Below, piece after piece: positions 16,243 to 24,380 of a stretch of DNA of 46,166 nt. Every line of letters begins with the position of its first letter. Positions within the stretch are counted from its first letter, which is position 1. Both the position numbers and the translations under genes were made by a program. The DNA lies in NCBI GenBank assembly GCA_902597725.1, contig CACJYQ010000007.1, positions 1 through 46,166 of the forward strand, given 5' to 3'. The notes under the pieces are model-generated. The model was not told the origin of the DNA, searched no databases, and saw only the letters and a list, made by a program, of their open reading frames with translations. This DNA is from an uncultured Pelagibacteraceae bacterium. GTDB taxonomy: Bacteria > Pseudomonadota > Alphaproteobacteria > Pelagibacterales > Pelagibacteraceae.

Positions 16243-17635
16243 ATGGTAAAAAATAAAAACAACCAGACAATATGGAATACAAGAATTAAAAAAAATTCCT
16301 CTAATTTCTCACAAAAAATAGGTAGCTCTATTGATGTAGATAAAAGACTTTATAAAGAAGATATAAATGGTTCTATTGCTCATGTGGAAATGCTATTTAA
16401 ACAAAAAATTATTTCTTTTAGAATAAAGAATAAAATTATTTACGGATTAAGAAAAATTGAAAAGGAAATAACTAATAAAAAGTTTGAATTTAACAAAAAA
16501 TATGAGGATATACATATAAATATTGAAAAACGATTATTTCAAATAATTGGTGAAGAAGCTGGGTATGTTCACACCGCAAGATCTAGAAACGACCAAGTAA
16601 TAACTGACTTTAAAATCTGGATTAAATCTGCAAACCATAAAATTCGTATGATGTTAAATAAAGTGATTATTAATTCAATCAATTTAGCTGAAAAAAATGT
16701 AGATACTATTATGCCAGGTTTTACTCATTTAAAAAATGCGCAAGCAGTTTCGTTTGCACACTATCTAATGGCATATGTGGAAATGTTTAAAAGAGACGAG
16801 GAAAGATTTAAGAGTAATCTAAACAGTTTAAATGAAAATCCTTTAGGTGTTGCTGCATTAACTGGAACTTCATTCAATATTGACAGAAATTTTACAACAA
16901 GAAAACTTGGTTTCGAAAGACCTACAAATAATTCGATCGATACTGTAGCAGATAGAGACTTTGTTTTGGATTTTCTTTACAGTGTTTCCGTTTGTTCATT
17001 ACATTTATCAAGAATTGCTGAGGAATTAATTATCTGGAATTCTGATGGTTTTAATTTGATAAACCTCACAGATAAAGTAGTTACCGGTTCCTCAATAATG
17101 CCACAAAAAAAAAATCCTGACCTCTTAGAGTATCTAAGAGGAAAATCAGGAACTACTTTTGGTAATTTATTTTCAATGCTTACCATATTAAAAGGATTGC
17201 CTCTTTCGTATTTTAAAGACCTTCAAGATGATAAAGAAATTATTTTTTAAATCTTATGATGTACTTTTTGAAAGTTTAAAAATATTTAGTGAAATTCTTA
17301 AAAATGTAAGTCCTAATAAAAAAAGAATGCTCGAACTAGCACATTCAGGATACATCACCGCAACAGATTTAGCTGATTATCTTGTTAAAAATAATTCGAT
17401 GTCTTTTAGAGAAGCTTATCAAAAAACAGCTTTGCTAGTGAATTTAGCTGAAAAAAAAAAGAAAAAACTAGATGAGTTATCTTTTGAAGACCTAAAAAGG
17501 ATTGAACCAAAATTAACAAATGATGTACTAAAAGTGTTTGATTTAAAGAATTCTGTTAATTCCAAAAAATCTTATGGTGGAACATCTTTTGATAATATCA
17601 AAAAGATGATAAGGAAATATAAAAAGTTAAGATGA
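16243..17635 (+). pseudogene. argH: Argininosuccinate lyase, interrupted by one-base frameshift
   Basis: Two adjacent reading frames together encode a complete ArgH, which cleaves argininosuccinate to arginine and fumarate. Frame 1 (16243-17250) holds the N-terminal and catalytic regions, including SRNDQVITDF and the signature GSSIMPQKKNPD. It stops right after KDLQDDKEIIF at a run of six T (17243-17248). The next frame supplies FKSYDVLFESLKIF onward to 17635. Removing one T would give a 463-residue enzyme, close to the family length of about 457. No other damage is seen and both halves are well conserved. Either the genome carries a real or slippage-tolerated insertion, or the base is a sequencing error. 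It heads argH-lptM-lysA. Confidence 0.85.
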
Positions 17636-17766
17636 TTAAAAAAATTACATTTGTTATTATAGTTAGTTGTATTTTAATTTCTTGTGGAAAGAAAGGTGAT
17701 CCTGAATATAAATCTTCAAATAAAGAAATTAGAGTATCGAAAATTATAATTAACAAAATTTCATGA
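17632..17766 (+). CDS. lptM: Small LptM-like lipoprotein
   Basis: A 44-residue ORF is joined to argH by an ATGA overlap and to lysA by another ATGA overlap (17763-17766). It has a lysine-containing start, a hydrophobic stretch and a lipobox LISC with the lipidated cysteine at residue 18, followed by GKKGDPEY. This matches the CGxKGPL-type motif of LptM (formerly YifL), a lipoprotein shown in E. coli to assist maturation of the LptD outer-membrane LPS translocon. The argH-lptM-lysA order is common in alphaproteobacteria. The motif here reads GKKGDP rather than GxKGPL, a small deviation. Its size makes it easy to overlook. Confidence 0.8.
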   Translation: MIKKITFVIIVSCILISCGKKGDPEYKSSNKEIRVSKIIINKIS

Positions 17767-18977
17767 AATACATAAACAAAAGACTGACAGTAGAAAAGGT
17801 CAATTTTCAGAGAATTGCTAAAAAGTTTGGAACACCTTTTTATTTTTACTCTTTTTCAAAATTAAAAGAAAATGTAAATAAATTTAAAGATAATTTTAAA
17901 TCTTTTTCACCTTTAATCTGTTTTGCAGTTAAATCTAATACCAATGTTAATTTAATTAAAGAAATTAAAAAATTTGGATTAGGAGCCGACGTGGTTTCTT
18001 TAGGTGAGCTTATGATAGCCTTAAAGGCGGGAATAAAACCCAATAAAATAGTATTTTCTGGAGTTGGAAAAACTTCTAGCGAATTAAATTTTGCAATTAG
18101 TAAAAAAATATTACTTATAAATGCAGAATCTTTGAGTGAAATAATTGAAATAAATAGAATTGCAAAATTAAAAAATAAAAAAGTTAGAGTTGGAGTTAGA
18201 CTTAATCCTAACACAGATGCAAAAACACTTAATCAAATCTCTACTGGAAAAAAAGAGAATAAATTTGGAGTAAATAAAAATACATTTCGTAAAATTATAG
18301 ATTTTTGTAAAAATTCAAAAAATATAGACTTAAAATGCTTGAGTGTTCATATAGGAAGCCAAATTTTAGATCATAAACCCTATGGAAAAATGCTTAAAGT
18401 TGTTAGCGACATCCTAGATAAAACTAATCATCGATTTGAATTTATCGATTTAGGTGGAGGTATGGGTATTAGTTATTCTGATAAAAATAAGACACTCGAT
18501 TATAAAAAGTATAACGCTGCAATAAATAATTTTCTTAAGAAACATAAAGTAAAAATTATATTTGAACCTGGTAGATCTATTATTGGCAACACTGGTCTGT
18601 TAATAAGCAAAGTTATTTATATTAAAGATAGTGGTAGAAAAAAATTTATAATTTTAGATGCTGCCATGAATGATCTAATGAGACCCGCGCTATATGGAGC
18701 AATTCATAGGATATTGCCGATAATAAAATCTAATAAGATGTCAAATAAAACTTATGAATTTGTTGGTCCAATTTGTGAAAGTACCGACAAATTTATAACA
18801 TTAAAAAAATTTCAAAAATTAAAAGAAAAAGATTTAATAGCTATATGTGATGTTGGCGCTTATGGTATGTCTTTAAGCTCTAATTACAATATCAGACCTA
18901 AACCAATAGAATTGTTAGTTAATGGTTCGAAAATTAATGTAATTAGAAAAAGACAAAAGCATACGGAAATAATCTAG
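17763..18977 (+). CDS. lysA: Diaminopimelate decarboxylase
   Basis: The 404-residue protein is a fold-type III PLP enzyme that converts meso-diaminopimelate to lysine, the last step of lysine synthesis. The PLP lysine is in CFAVKSNTN (near residue 58). Phosphate- and substrate-binding motifs include SVHIGSQI, FIDLGGGMGI, EPGRSIIGNTG, the CESTD segment that contributes a dimer-partner cysteine, and CDVGAYGMSLSSNYN near the C-terminus. Length is within the family range (about 415). Translation is coupled to the lipoprotein gene by ATGA. A short gap of 11 bases separates it from plsC. Confidence 0.95.
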   Translation: MKYINKRLTVEKVNFQRIAKKFGTPFYFYSFSKLKENVNKFKDNFKSFSPLICFAVKSNTNVNLIKEIKKFGLGADVVSLGELMIALKAGIKPNKIVFSGVGKTSSELNFAISKKILLINAESLSEIIEINRIAKLKNKKVRVGVRLNPNTDAKTLNQISTGKKENKFGVNKNTFRKIIDFCKNSKNIDLKCLSVHIGSQILDHKPYGKMLKVVSDILDKTNHRFEFIDLGGGMGISYSDKNKTLDYKKYNAAINNFLKKHKVKIIFEPGRSIIGNTGLLISKVIYIKDSGRKKFIILDAAMNDLMRPALYGAIHRILPIIKSNKMSNKTYEFVGPICESTDKFITLKKFQKLKEKDLIAICDVGAYGMSLSSNYNIRPKPIELLVNGSKINVIRKRQKHTEII

Positions 18978-18988
18978 CTTTTCATAAA

Positions 18989-19690
18989 ATGTTAAGAAAC
19001 TTTATATTTTCATTATTTTTTTTTACTGGAATTATTATTATTTCAATATTTTTTTTACCCTCATTTTTCTTACCTAAACAAGTAGTATCATTAGGTGGCA
19101 GGTTAATGGGACACTGGACAGGTTTTTGTCTAAAATTTTTTCTTTCAACGAAAATTATAATAAAAGGAACTGAAAATATCATAAAAGATGAAAAATTTTT
19201 TATAGCAGCATCACATCAATCAATGTTTGAAACTTTTTTTCTACAAACTTTATTTAACTCACCAGTATTTATTCTTAAAAAAGAATTGCTTCTTATACCA
19301 ATATTTGGATGGTATCTAAAAAAAATTGGATCTATTTCAATTAAAAGAGGTCAAATAACAAAAGATAATCTTAATTTTTACGATGAAATTTCAAGTATAG
19401 TTAGAAGTTCAGATAGACCTCTGATAATTTTTCCTCAAGGAACTAGAGTTTTGCCAAATGAACGACCACCCTTTAAAAAAGGAGCATCTAGAATTTATGA
19501 GAAACTTAAAATTGCATGTCAGCCAATCGCGATTAATTCTGGATATGTCTGGCCTAAGTCAGGGCAAAAAATTACCAATAGAACTATAACTATATCCATA
19601 TTGTCACGTATTAATAATAATTTAGATAAAGAGATATTTCTCAAAACTTTAGAGGACAAAATCTACTCAGAGTTGGATTTAATTAATTAG
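18989..19690 (+). CDS. plsC: 1-acyl-sn-glycerol-3-phosphate acyltransferase
   Basis: The 233-residue membrane-associated enzyme has an N-terminal hydrophobic anchor (about residues 5-28) followed by the PlsC domain. Motif I is HQSMFE (H76 to E81), a variant with Glu in place of the usual Asp of HxxxxD that also occurs in many alphaproteobacterial homologues. Motif II-type sequence is ISIKRG and motif III is FPQGTR. It makes phosphatidic acid from lysophosphatidic acid and acyl-ACP or acyl-CoA. It lies 11 bases after lysA and its stop overlaps the dnaN stop by four bases (convergent), leaving no room for a terminator. A lyso-ornithine-lipid acyltransferase is a less likely alternative. Confidence 0.87.
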   Translation: MLRNFIFSLFFFTGIIIISIFFLPSFFLPKQVVSLGGRLMGHWTGFCLKFFLSTKIIIKGTENIIKDEKFFIAASHQSMFETFFLQTLFNSPVFILKKELLLIPIFGWYLKKIGSISIKRGQITKDNLNFYDEISSIVRSSDRPLIIFPQGTRVLPNERPPFKKGASRIYEKLKIACQPIAINSGYVWPKSGQKITNRTITISILSRINNNLDKEIFLKTLEDKIYSELDLIN

Positions 19691-20799
19691 CCTTTCATTG
19701 GCATAACTACATATATGCTGTCGAAATCACTTGGGTCCTTTATCAAAGCTGGAGACCCTGTGTCATTAAAAAATAATTCTATTTTATCTCCCTCAAGCTG
19801 CGATGCTACATCGATTAAATATCTAGAATTAAAACTTATTTCTAAATCATAATTAAATTTTACATTAAGAGTTTCATTACCATCCCCGCTATTTGTATTG
19901 TTAACAGATAGGTTCAAGTTATCTTGAGATAATTGGAACTTTACGCCATCTTTTTTATCTAAAGAGACAGATGCTACTCTATCGATAGATCCTAAAAATG
20001 GTTTTAGATCAGTCTCTAATTTTTTCTGATTATTTTTAGGAATCACTTGTATGTAATTTGGAAATTTACCGTCAATTAATTTTGAAATTAAAATACTATT
20101 AGTTAATTCAAACTTTATTTTTGATTTTAAATTTGATATTTTTATATCTCCATCGTAACTATCAAGTAAATTGCAAAGTTGAAAAATAGTTTTCTTTGGA
20201 AGAATTATCGGATCAAAGTTTATCTTTTCATTTATCCTAATTTTAGATATTGACATCCTATGACTATCAGTTGCAACAGCTGTAAGATAAACCTTATCCT
20301 CAACCTCAGTTTGATGTAAATATATACCACTCAGGTAGTGTCTCGTTTCGTCATTAGAGATTGAAAATTTACACTTATTTAACAGTTTTAGAAAATGTTT
20401 TGAATTAATTGTAAAATCATTTTGATTAAAATTTTCATCAGTCAACGGAAACTCTGAAGAACTTATACAATTCAAATTAAATATTGATTGTTCCGACTCA
20501 AGCTGAAGTTTACTATCATTATTCATAGATAGATTTATTTTTTTGTCTGAAGAGAACTTTCTTACAATATCAAACATTATGGATGAAGAAGTGGTCGTTT
20601 TTCCCTCCTCGAAAATTTCAACATTATTTATTTGATGAATAAAAATTAAATCTAAATCTGTTGCAGTAATTGTTAGTTTTGAATTACCAGCATCTAATAA
20701 AACATTTGATAATATTGGAAGAGTGCTTCTTTTTTCAATTACCCCCTGACAATAACTTAAGGCTTCTTGAAGATCTTTTTGATTAACACTAAATTTCAT
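19687..20799 (-). CDS. dnaN: DNA polymerase III sliding clamp (beta subunit)
   Basis: The 370-residue protein is a full-length beta clamp, with three successive clamp domains and conserved segments EKRSTLPILSNVLLDA near the start, ETRHYLSGIYLH at the domain 1/2 junction and the C-terminal hydrophobic-cleft motif YVVMPMKG. It encircles DNA as a dimer and holds the replicative polymerase. Its start overlaps the end of dnaA by 11 bases on the same strand, so the dnaA-dnaN operon arrangement common near bacterial origins is retained. No recF follows; the next gene, plsC, is convergent. Confidence 0.97.
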   Translation of the reverse strand: MKFSVNQKDLQEALSYCQGVIEKRSTLPILSNVLLDAGNSKLTITATDLDLIFIHQINNVEIFEEGKTTTSSSIMFDIVRKFSSDKKINLSMNNDSKLQLESEQSIFNLNCISSSEFPLTDENFNQNDFTINSKHFLKLLNKCKFSISNDETRHYLSGIYLHQTEVEDKVYLTAVATDSHRMSISKIRINEKINFDPIILPKKTIFQLCNLLDSYDGDIKISNLKSKIKFELTNSILISKLIDGKFPNYIQVIPKNNQKKLETDLKPFLGSIDRVASVSLDKKDGVKFQLSQDNLNLSVNNTNSGDGNETLNVKFNYDLEISFNSRYLIDVASQLEGDKIELFFNDTGSPALIKDPSDFDSIYVVMPMKG

Positions 20800-22195
20800 T
20801 TTCTCTGTTATAAAGTATGATATTTTTTAATTTATTAATATTATCCTTCATGTCCGAGTTTTTTTCCTTCAATTGCTCAATAGTTTTGACTGAATGAATT
20901 ATTGTCGTGTGATCGCGATTAGAAAATTCTCTTCCAATTTCAGGCAAAGACTTTGTGGTTAAAAGTTTAGTTAAATAAATAGCTGTTTGTCTAGGTCTAA
21001 CCAGATATCTAGACCTTCTCGAGGATAACATTTCATTTTTACTAATCTTAAAAAATTTACAAACAATAGTTTGGATTGCGTCTATTGTTACAGTATTTTC
21101 ATTTAAATTTAGTAAATCTTTTAAAATAACTTTAGTTTCAGCTAAGCTCGGTAATTTATTATAAATTCTAGAAAAAGAGACAATTCGATTTATGGCTCCA
21201 ACTAATTCTCTCACATTTGTTGTTATCTTTGTACTTATAAAATCTTTGATTTCCTCTGAAATATCTAATTTGCCTGAATGTAAGCTCATCAACTCATCAA
21301 TTTTATGATCAAGAATTTTTTTTCTAAGATCATACTCAGGTTTTTGAATATCTACCACTAATCCACCAGAAAAACGTGATTTAATTCTCTCTTGAATTCT
21401 AATTAGCTTATTTGGAGGTCTATCAGCAGATACAATGATTTGTGAACCTTTTTCTAAAAGAGCGTTAAAAGTATGAAAAAACTCTTCTTGCATAGCCTCT
21501 TTTCCATTCATAAATTGAATGTCATCTATTAATAATACATCAGTGTTTCTAAAATACTCTTTAAATTTAACCATATCATTAGATTTTATTGATTTTACAA
21601 ATTGGTACATAAATCGCTCGGCAGAAATAAACATTACTTTTTTATTTTTATTCATTTCATGTCCAATTGAATTTAATAAATGTGTTTTTCCAAGTCCAAC
21701 ACCACCGTAAACATAAAGTGGATTATAATATGAAATGTTTTCTGAAACTTTTAAAGAGGCTTCAAAAGCAATCTTATTACTTGAACCAATTAAAAAATTT
21801 TCAAATCTCTTATTTGGGTCTATTCGATTGTATTGAAGGTATGAGTCTGTGATAAATGAAATATTCTTTACATCACTAACTTTGTTCTGTTCAATTGAAC
21901 TGGAAAAATTATTGTTTTTGTTTTCAATAATTTTAAATTCTATTCTTATAATTTCTTTTTTATGTTTTTTTATAGTCTGTAAGATCTGATCTAAATATCT
22001 TGAAGTGATCCAATCACGAATAAATCTTGTAGGAACTGCAAGCAAAATATAATTATTAAATTCCTCAAATAACCCAATCTTTTTAATCCAACTTTCATAA
22101 ACATCTGTACCAAGTTTTATTTTTAAATCAGATTGTATTAATGACCAATCTAAACTAGTTTTATCAAAATTTTTGTTTGTATAAGTTTTGCTCAT
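20789..22195 (-). CDS. dnaA: Replication initiator DnaA
   Basis: The 468-residue initiator has the DnaB/DnaA-interacting N-terminal domain (SLIQSDLKIKLG...YESWIKK), a variable linker around residue 100-125 and the AAA+ ATPase with Walker A GGVGLGKTH and Walker B VLLIDDIQF. The sensor/arginine region follows, then the C-terminal DNA-binding domain with signature RPRQTAIYL and NRDHTTIIHS. It opens the origin by binding DnaA boxes. Dimensions are normal. It is preceded by rpsT on the same strand, with a 271-base gap that holds a candidate promoter, and followed immediately by dnaN. The start ATG at 22195 has GGAGAGAG nearby upstream, a good ribosome binding site. Confidence 0.97.
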   Translation of the reverse strand: MSKTYTNKNFDKTSLDWSLIQSDLKIKLGTDVYESWIKKIGLFEEFNNYILLAVPTRFIRDWITSRYLDQILQTIKKHKKEIIRIEFKIIENKNNNFSSSIEQNKVSDVKNISFITDSYLQYNRIDPNKRFENFLIGSSNKIAFEASLKVSENISYYNPLYVYGGVGLGKTHLLNSIGHEMNKNKKVMFISAERFMYQFVKSIKSNDMVKFKEYFRNTDVLLIDDIQFMNGKEAMQEEFFHTFNALLEKGSQIIVSADRPPNKLIRIQERIKSRFSGGLVVDIQKPEYDLRKKILDHKIDELMSLHSGKLDISEEIKDFISTKITTNVRELVGAINRIVSFSRIYNKLPSLAETKVILKDLLNLNENTVTIDAIQTIVCKFFKISKNEMLSSRRSRYLVRPRQTAIYLTKLLTTKSLPEIGREFSNRDHTTIIHSVKTIEQLKEKNSDMKDNINKLKNIILYNRENEI

Positions 22196-22385
22196 TTTTT
22201 TGGAGAGAGTCCAGTTACATCATTTATAGTTCTTAATGCAACAAATTATTTTCTTTAATCAAAAAAAAATAAAATCTGGGATTGTGCAAAAAAATTTTTT
22301 CAAAAATTCTTTGACAATTTTTTTTTTTGTGTATTAAAAAATAAATAAAATTTATAATTGAATTAAATATAATATTTTTTTACTT

Positions 22386-22412
22386 ATTCTAAATATTGTA
22401 ATATTATGTCAA
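22386..22412 (-). promoter_or_regulatory. Candidate dnaA promoter in the 271-base rpsT-dnaA gap
   Basis: On the minus strand a perfect TTGACA (22412-22407) is followed after 15 bases by TAGAAT (22391-22386). It would give a leader of about 185 bases. The spacer is short, so this is tentative. The gap (22196-22466) is extremely AT-rich with A/T runs, and I found no cluster of TTATCCACA-like DnaA boxes in it. Confidence 0.4.
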
Positions 22413-22438
22413 TAGCTCATATATAATGCGTATTCTTA

Positions 22439-22453
22439 AAGTTGAATCAACTT
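22439..22453. repeat. 15-bp inverted repeat downstream of rpsT
   Basis: AAGTTGA and TCAACTT flank a single A. The repeat lies 14 bases after the rpsT stop and upstream of the candidate dnaA promoter. No U-tract follows on the minus strand, so it is not a classic terminator; it could be a protein site or a weak RNA hairpin. Confidence 0.45.
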
Positions 22454-22466
22454 GAGGTATAAACGA

Positions 22467-22727
22467 TTATAATGACGCTATTTTTTTTGTAATTCTTGAA
22501 ATATTTCTAGATGCGTTTTGTTTTTTTATAATTCCAGTTTTTGCAACTTTCATAAGTTCTGAATTCAACTTAGGTAAGAATTTTAAAGCTTCTTTTTTCT
22601 CTTTACTTTCAATTAGAGCGTTCATCTTCTTTAATGCGTTCTTATATTTACTTTTTCTAGCTTTATTAACGACTGTCTGCTTTGATATTCGTCTTATTCT
22701 TTTGATTGCTGATTTTGTATTGGCCAT
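22467..22727 (-). CDS. rpsT: 30S ribosomal protein S20
   Basis: The 86-residue basic protein matches S20: MANTKSAIKRIRRISKQ at the start, a central KSKYKNALKKMNALI helix and a C-terminal RNISRITKKIASL. S20 binds 16S rRNA early in 30S assembly. The position between mutM and dnaA, all on one strand, is common in alphaproteobacteria. It starts 48 bases after the mutM stop and may share the mutM transcript or have its own promoter. Size and sequence are ordinary. Confidence 0.96.
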   Translation of the reverse strand: MANTKSAIKRIRRISKQTVVNKARKSKYKNALKKMNALIESKEKKEALKFLPKLNSELMKVAKTGIIKKQNASRNISRITKKIASL

Positions 22728-22775
22728 TATTTTGCAGGGGTATAGCTTCTTAAATAGGTATGGTCAATAATATAT

Positions 22776-23642
22776 TTATATTTTTTGGCATTTTTTACAC
22801 AAAAAAGTAGATCTATTTGATTGATTAATTTTGTAAATTTTACCAAAGCAGCCTGATCTTTTACAATTTAAATTATTTCTACCGTAGACTTGGAATTCTT
22901 TTTGAAAATGACCAGTATTACCTCTTGTATTTTTAAAATCTCTTATTGTTGAGCCTCCTTTTCTTATTGCATTAAGCAAAATTTTTTTTGAATTAAGAAT
23001 TAATTCATTACATTGAGATTTATTTAATTTTTTTGCAGCTTTAAGTGGATGAATTTTAGATAAATAAAGAATTTCACTTGCATAAATGTTTCCTATTCCT
23101 GAAACAAATCTTTGATCTATCAAAAAATTTTTTATACTTTTATTTTTACCTTCAAAATATTTAATCATGTATTTTGAATTAAATTTTTTATCAAAAGGTT
23201 CTGGACCATAATTTTGAAATCTTTTGTCTAAATTATATTTATTTAAAATCAATTGAAAAAAACCGAATCTTCTTGGATCATTATAAATCATTCTTAAATC
23301 TTTAAAAAAAAACTCGATATGATTGTGTTTTTTAGGTAAATTTGGTGAGCTATAAAAACTAGCATTTGAAAATAAATGATTTTTTTTATTTTTCACTATA
23401 TGAATAGTTCCGGACATTCCAAGATGAATGATACAAAAGCTGTGATTTTCAAGTTCTATTACCAAATACTTAGAAAATCTACTAATGTTTGAGATATATT
23501 TATTCTTTAAATAGTGCTCAAATGATGATTTTACTTTAAATCTCAAATTTCTATTTCTTACTGAAACTTTTATTATTTTTTTTCCCTTTATATTTTTTGT
23601 AAGTGATTGTCTTACAATTTCTACTTCTGGTAATTCTGGCAT
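22776..23642 (-). CDS. mutM: Formamidopyrimidine-DNA glycosylase
   Basis: The 288-residue protein removes oxidised purines such as 8-oxoguanine and nicks the abasic site. The catalytic N-terminus is MPELPEVE, where Pro2 is the nucleophile and Glu3 the acid. Further features are a Lys in the beta-hairpin region near 57, the helix-two-turn-helix segment DQRFVSGIGNIYASEIL and a C-terminal zinc finger with C-x4-C (CKRSGC) and C-x2-C (CKKC). Length is near the usual 270. It is divergent from ubiE across 33 bases. A perfect TATAAT is placed so that its transcript would begin at or next to the ATG. Confidence 0.95.
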   Translation of the reverse strand: MPELPEVEIVRQSLTKNIKGKKIIKVSVRNRNLRFKVKSSFEHYLKNKYISNISRFSKYLVIELENHSFCIIHLGMSGTIHIVKNKKNHLFSNASFYSSPNLPKKHNHIEFFFKDLRMIYNDPRRFGFFQLILNKYNLDKRFQNYGPEPFDKKFNSKYMIKYFEGKNKSIKNFLIDQRFVSGIGNIYASEILYLSKIHPLKAAKKLNKSQCNELILNSKKILLNAIRKGGSTIRDFKNTRGNTGHFQKEFQVYGRNNLNCKRSGCFGKIYKINQSNRSTFLCKKCQKI

Positions 23643-23647
23643 TTGAT

Positions 23648-23666
23648 ATTATATTACACTTATAAT
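23648..23666. promoter_or_regulatory. Divergent promoters for mutM and ubiE
   Basis: The 33-base gap contains two perfect -10 hexamers: TATAAT on the minus strand (23653-23648) toward mutM and TATAAT on the plus strand (23661-23666) toward ubiE. Predicted starts fall at about 23641 and 23673, within a few bases of the two ATG codons (23642 and 23676). No good -35 is visible for either. Confidence 0.5.
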
Positions 23667-23675
23667 TAATTAAAA

Positions 23676-24380
23676 ATGCAACAATATCTTCAAAATAAAA
23701 AAGGATTGGTTCAGGGAGTATTTGATCAAGTTTTTGATAAATATGATTTGATGAACGACTTTATGTCGCTTGGAGTTCATAGACTTTGGAAAAGAAATTT
23801 AATTAATATGATGAGTCCATCGAAAAATCAAAATTTAATTGATGTTGCGTGCGGTACGGGTGATATTGGAAAACTTTTTCTAGATAGCACCGATGACAAC
23901 AATAATATAACTTGTGTTGATCCTAATAAAGGAATGATCAAAAAAGGTAAGGCCAAGTTAATAAATTACAAAAATATCAGTTGGGTAATTTCTAAGGCTG
24001 AAAAGCTTCCTTTAAAGGAAAATTCATTTGATTTTTACACCATAAGTTTTGGCTTGAGAAATACAAAAAATTTAAACAAAGTTCTATCTGAAGCTTACAG
24101 AGTATTGAAGCCTGGTGGAAGATTTTTATGTTTAGAATTTTCTAAAATACAAAATGAAAATTTTGAGTATATTTACAAACAATATTCAAAACTGATACCT
24201 TTGGTTGGTAAATATATAGTCGGTAATAAAGAACCTTATGAATATTTAATAAAAAGTATCGAGGAATTTGTTAACCAAGATGAATTATTAGAGTTAATGA
24301 TTAGTAACAATTTTAAAAAATGTAATTATAGAAATCTAACTAACGGTATAGTTTCGATTCATAGTGGTTGGAAAATTTAA
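23676..24380 (+). CDS. ubiE: Ubiquinone/menaquinone C-methyltransferase
   Basis: The 234-residue SAM-dependent enzyme C-methylates the benzoquinol ring in ubiquinone synthesis. Family markers include VFDQVFDKYDLMNDFMSLGVHRLWKR at the N-terminus, the SAM-binding DVACGTGDIG, an acidic residue after the second strand (CVDPNKGM), the YxISFGLRN motif and LKPGGRFLCLEFS. It leads a plus-strand operon with ubiB (one-base overlap), coaBC, dut, a MoeB-like gene and an SH3 gene. With coq7 also in the window, ubiquinone rather than menaquinone is the likely product. Confidence 0.95.
   Translation: MQQYLQNKKGLVQGVFDQVFDKYDLMNDFMSLGVHRLWKRNLINMMSPSKNQNLIDVACGTGDIGKLFLDSTDDNNNITCVDPNKGMIKKGKAKLINYKNISWVISKAEKLPLKENSFDFYTISFGLRNTKNLNKVLSEAYRVLKPGGRFLCLEFSKIQNENFEYIYKQYSKLIPLVGKYIVGNKEPYEYLIKSIEEFVNQDELLELMISNNFKKCNYRNLTNGIVSIHSGWKI

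Noticed and set aside
22311-22337. Plus-strand TTGACA with TATTAA upstream of rpsT
   Set aside because: Spacer is 15 bases of T and no plus-strand gene follows; rpsT and dnaA are on the minus strand.
22280-22340. DnaA-box-like fragments (ATTGTGCAAA, TTGTGTATTAA)
   Set aside because: Each has two or more mismatches to TTATCCACA and they do not form a cluster, so an origin is not supported.
24368-24379. TTG start of ubiB four codons upstream
   Set aside because: The ATG at 24380 forms a TAATG coupling with ubiE and matches homologue N-termini better.
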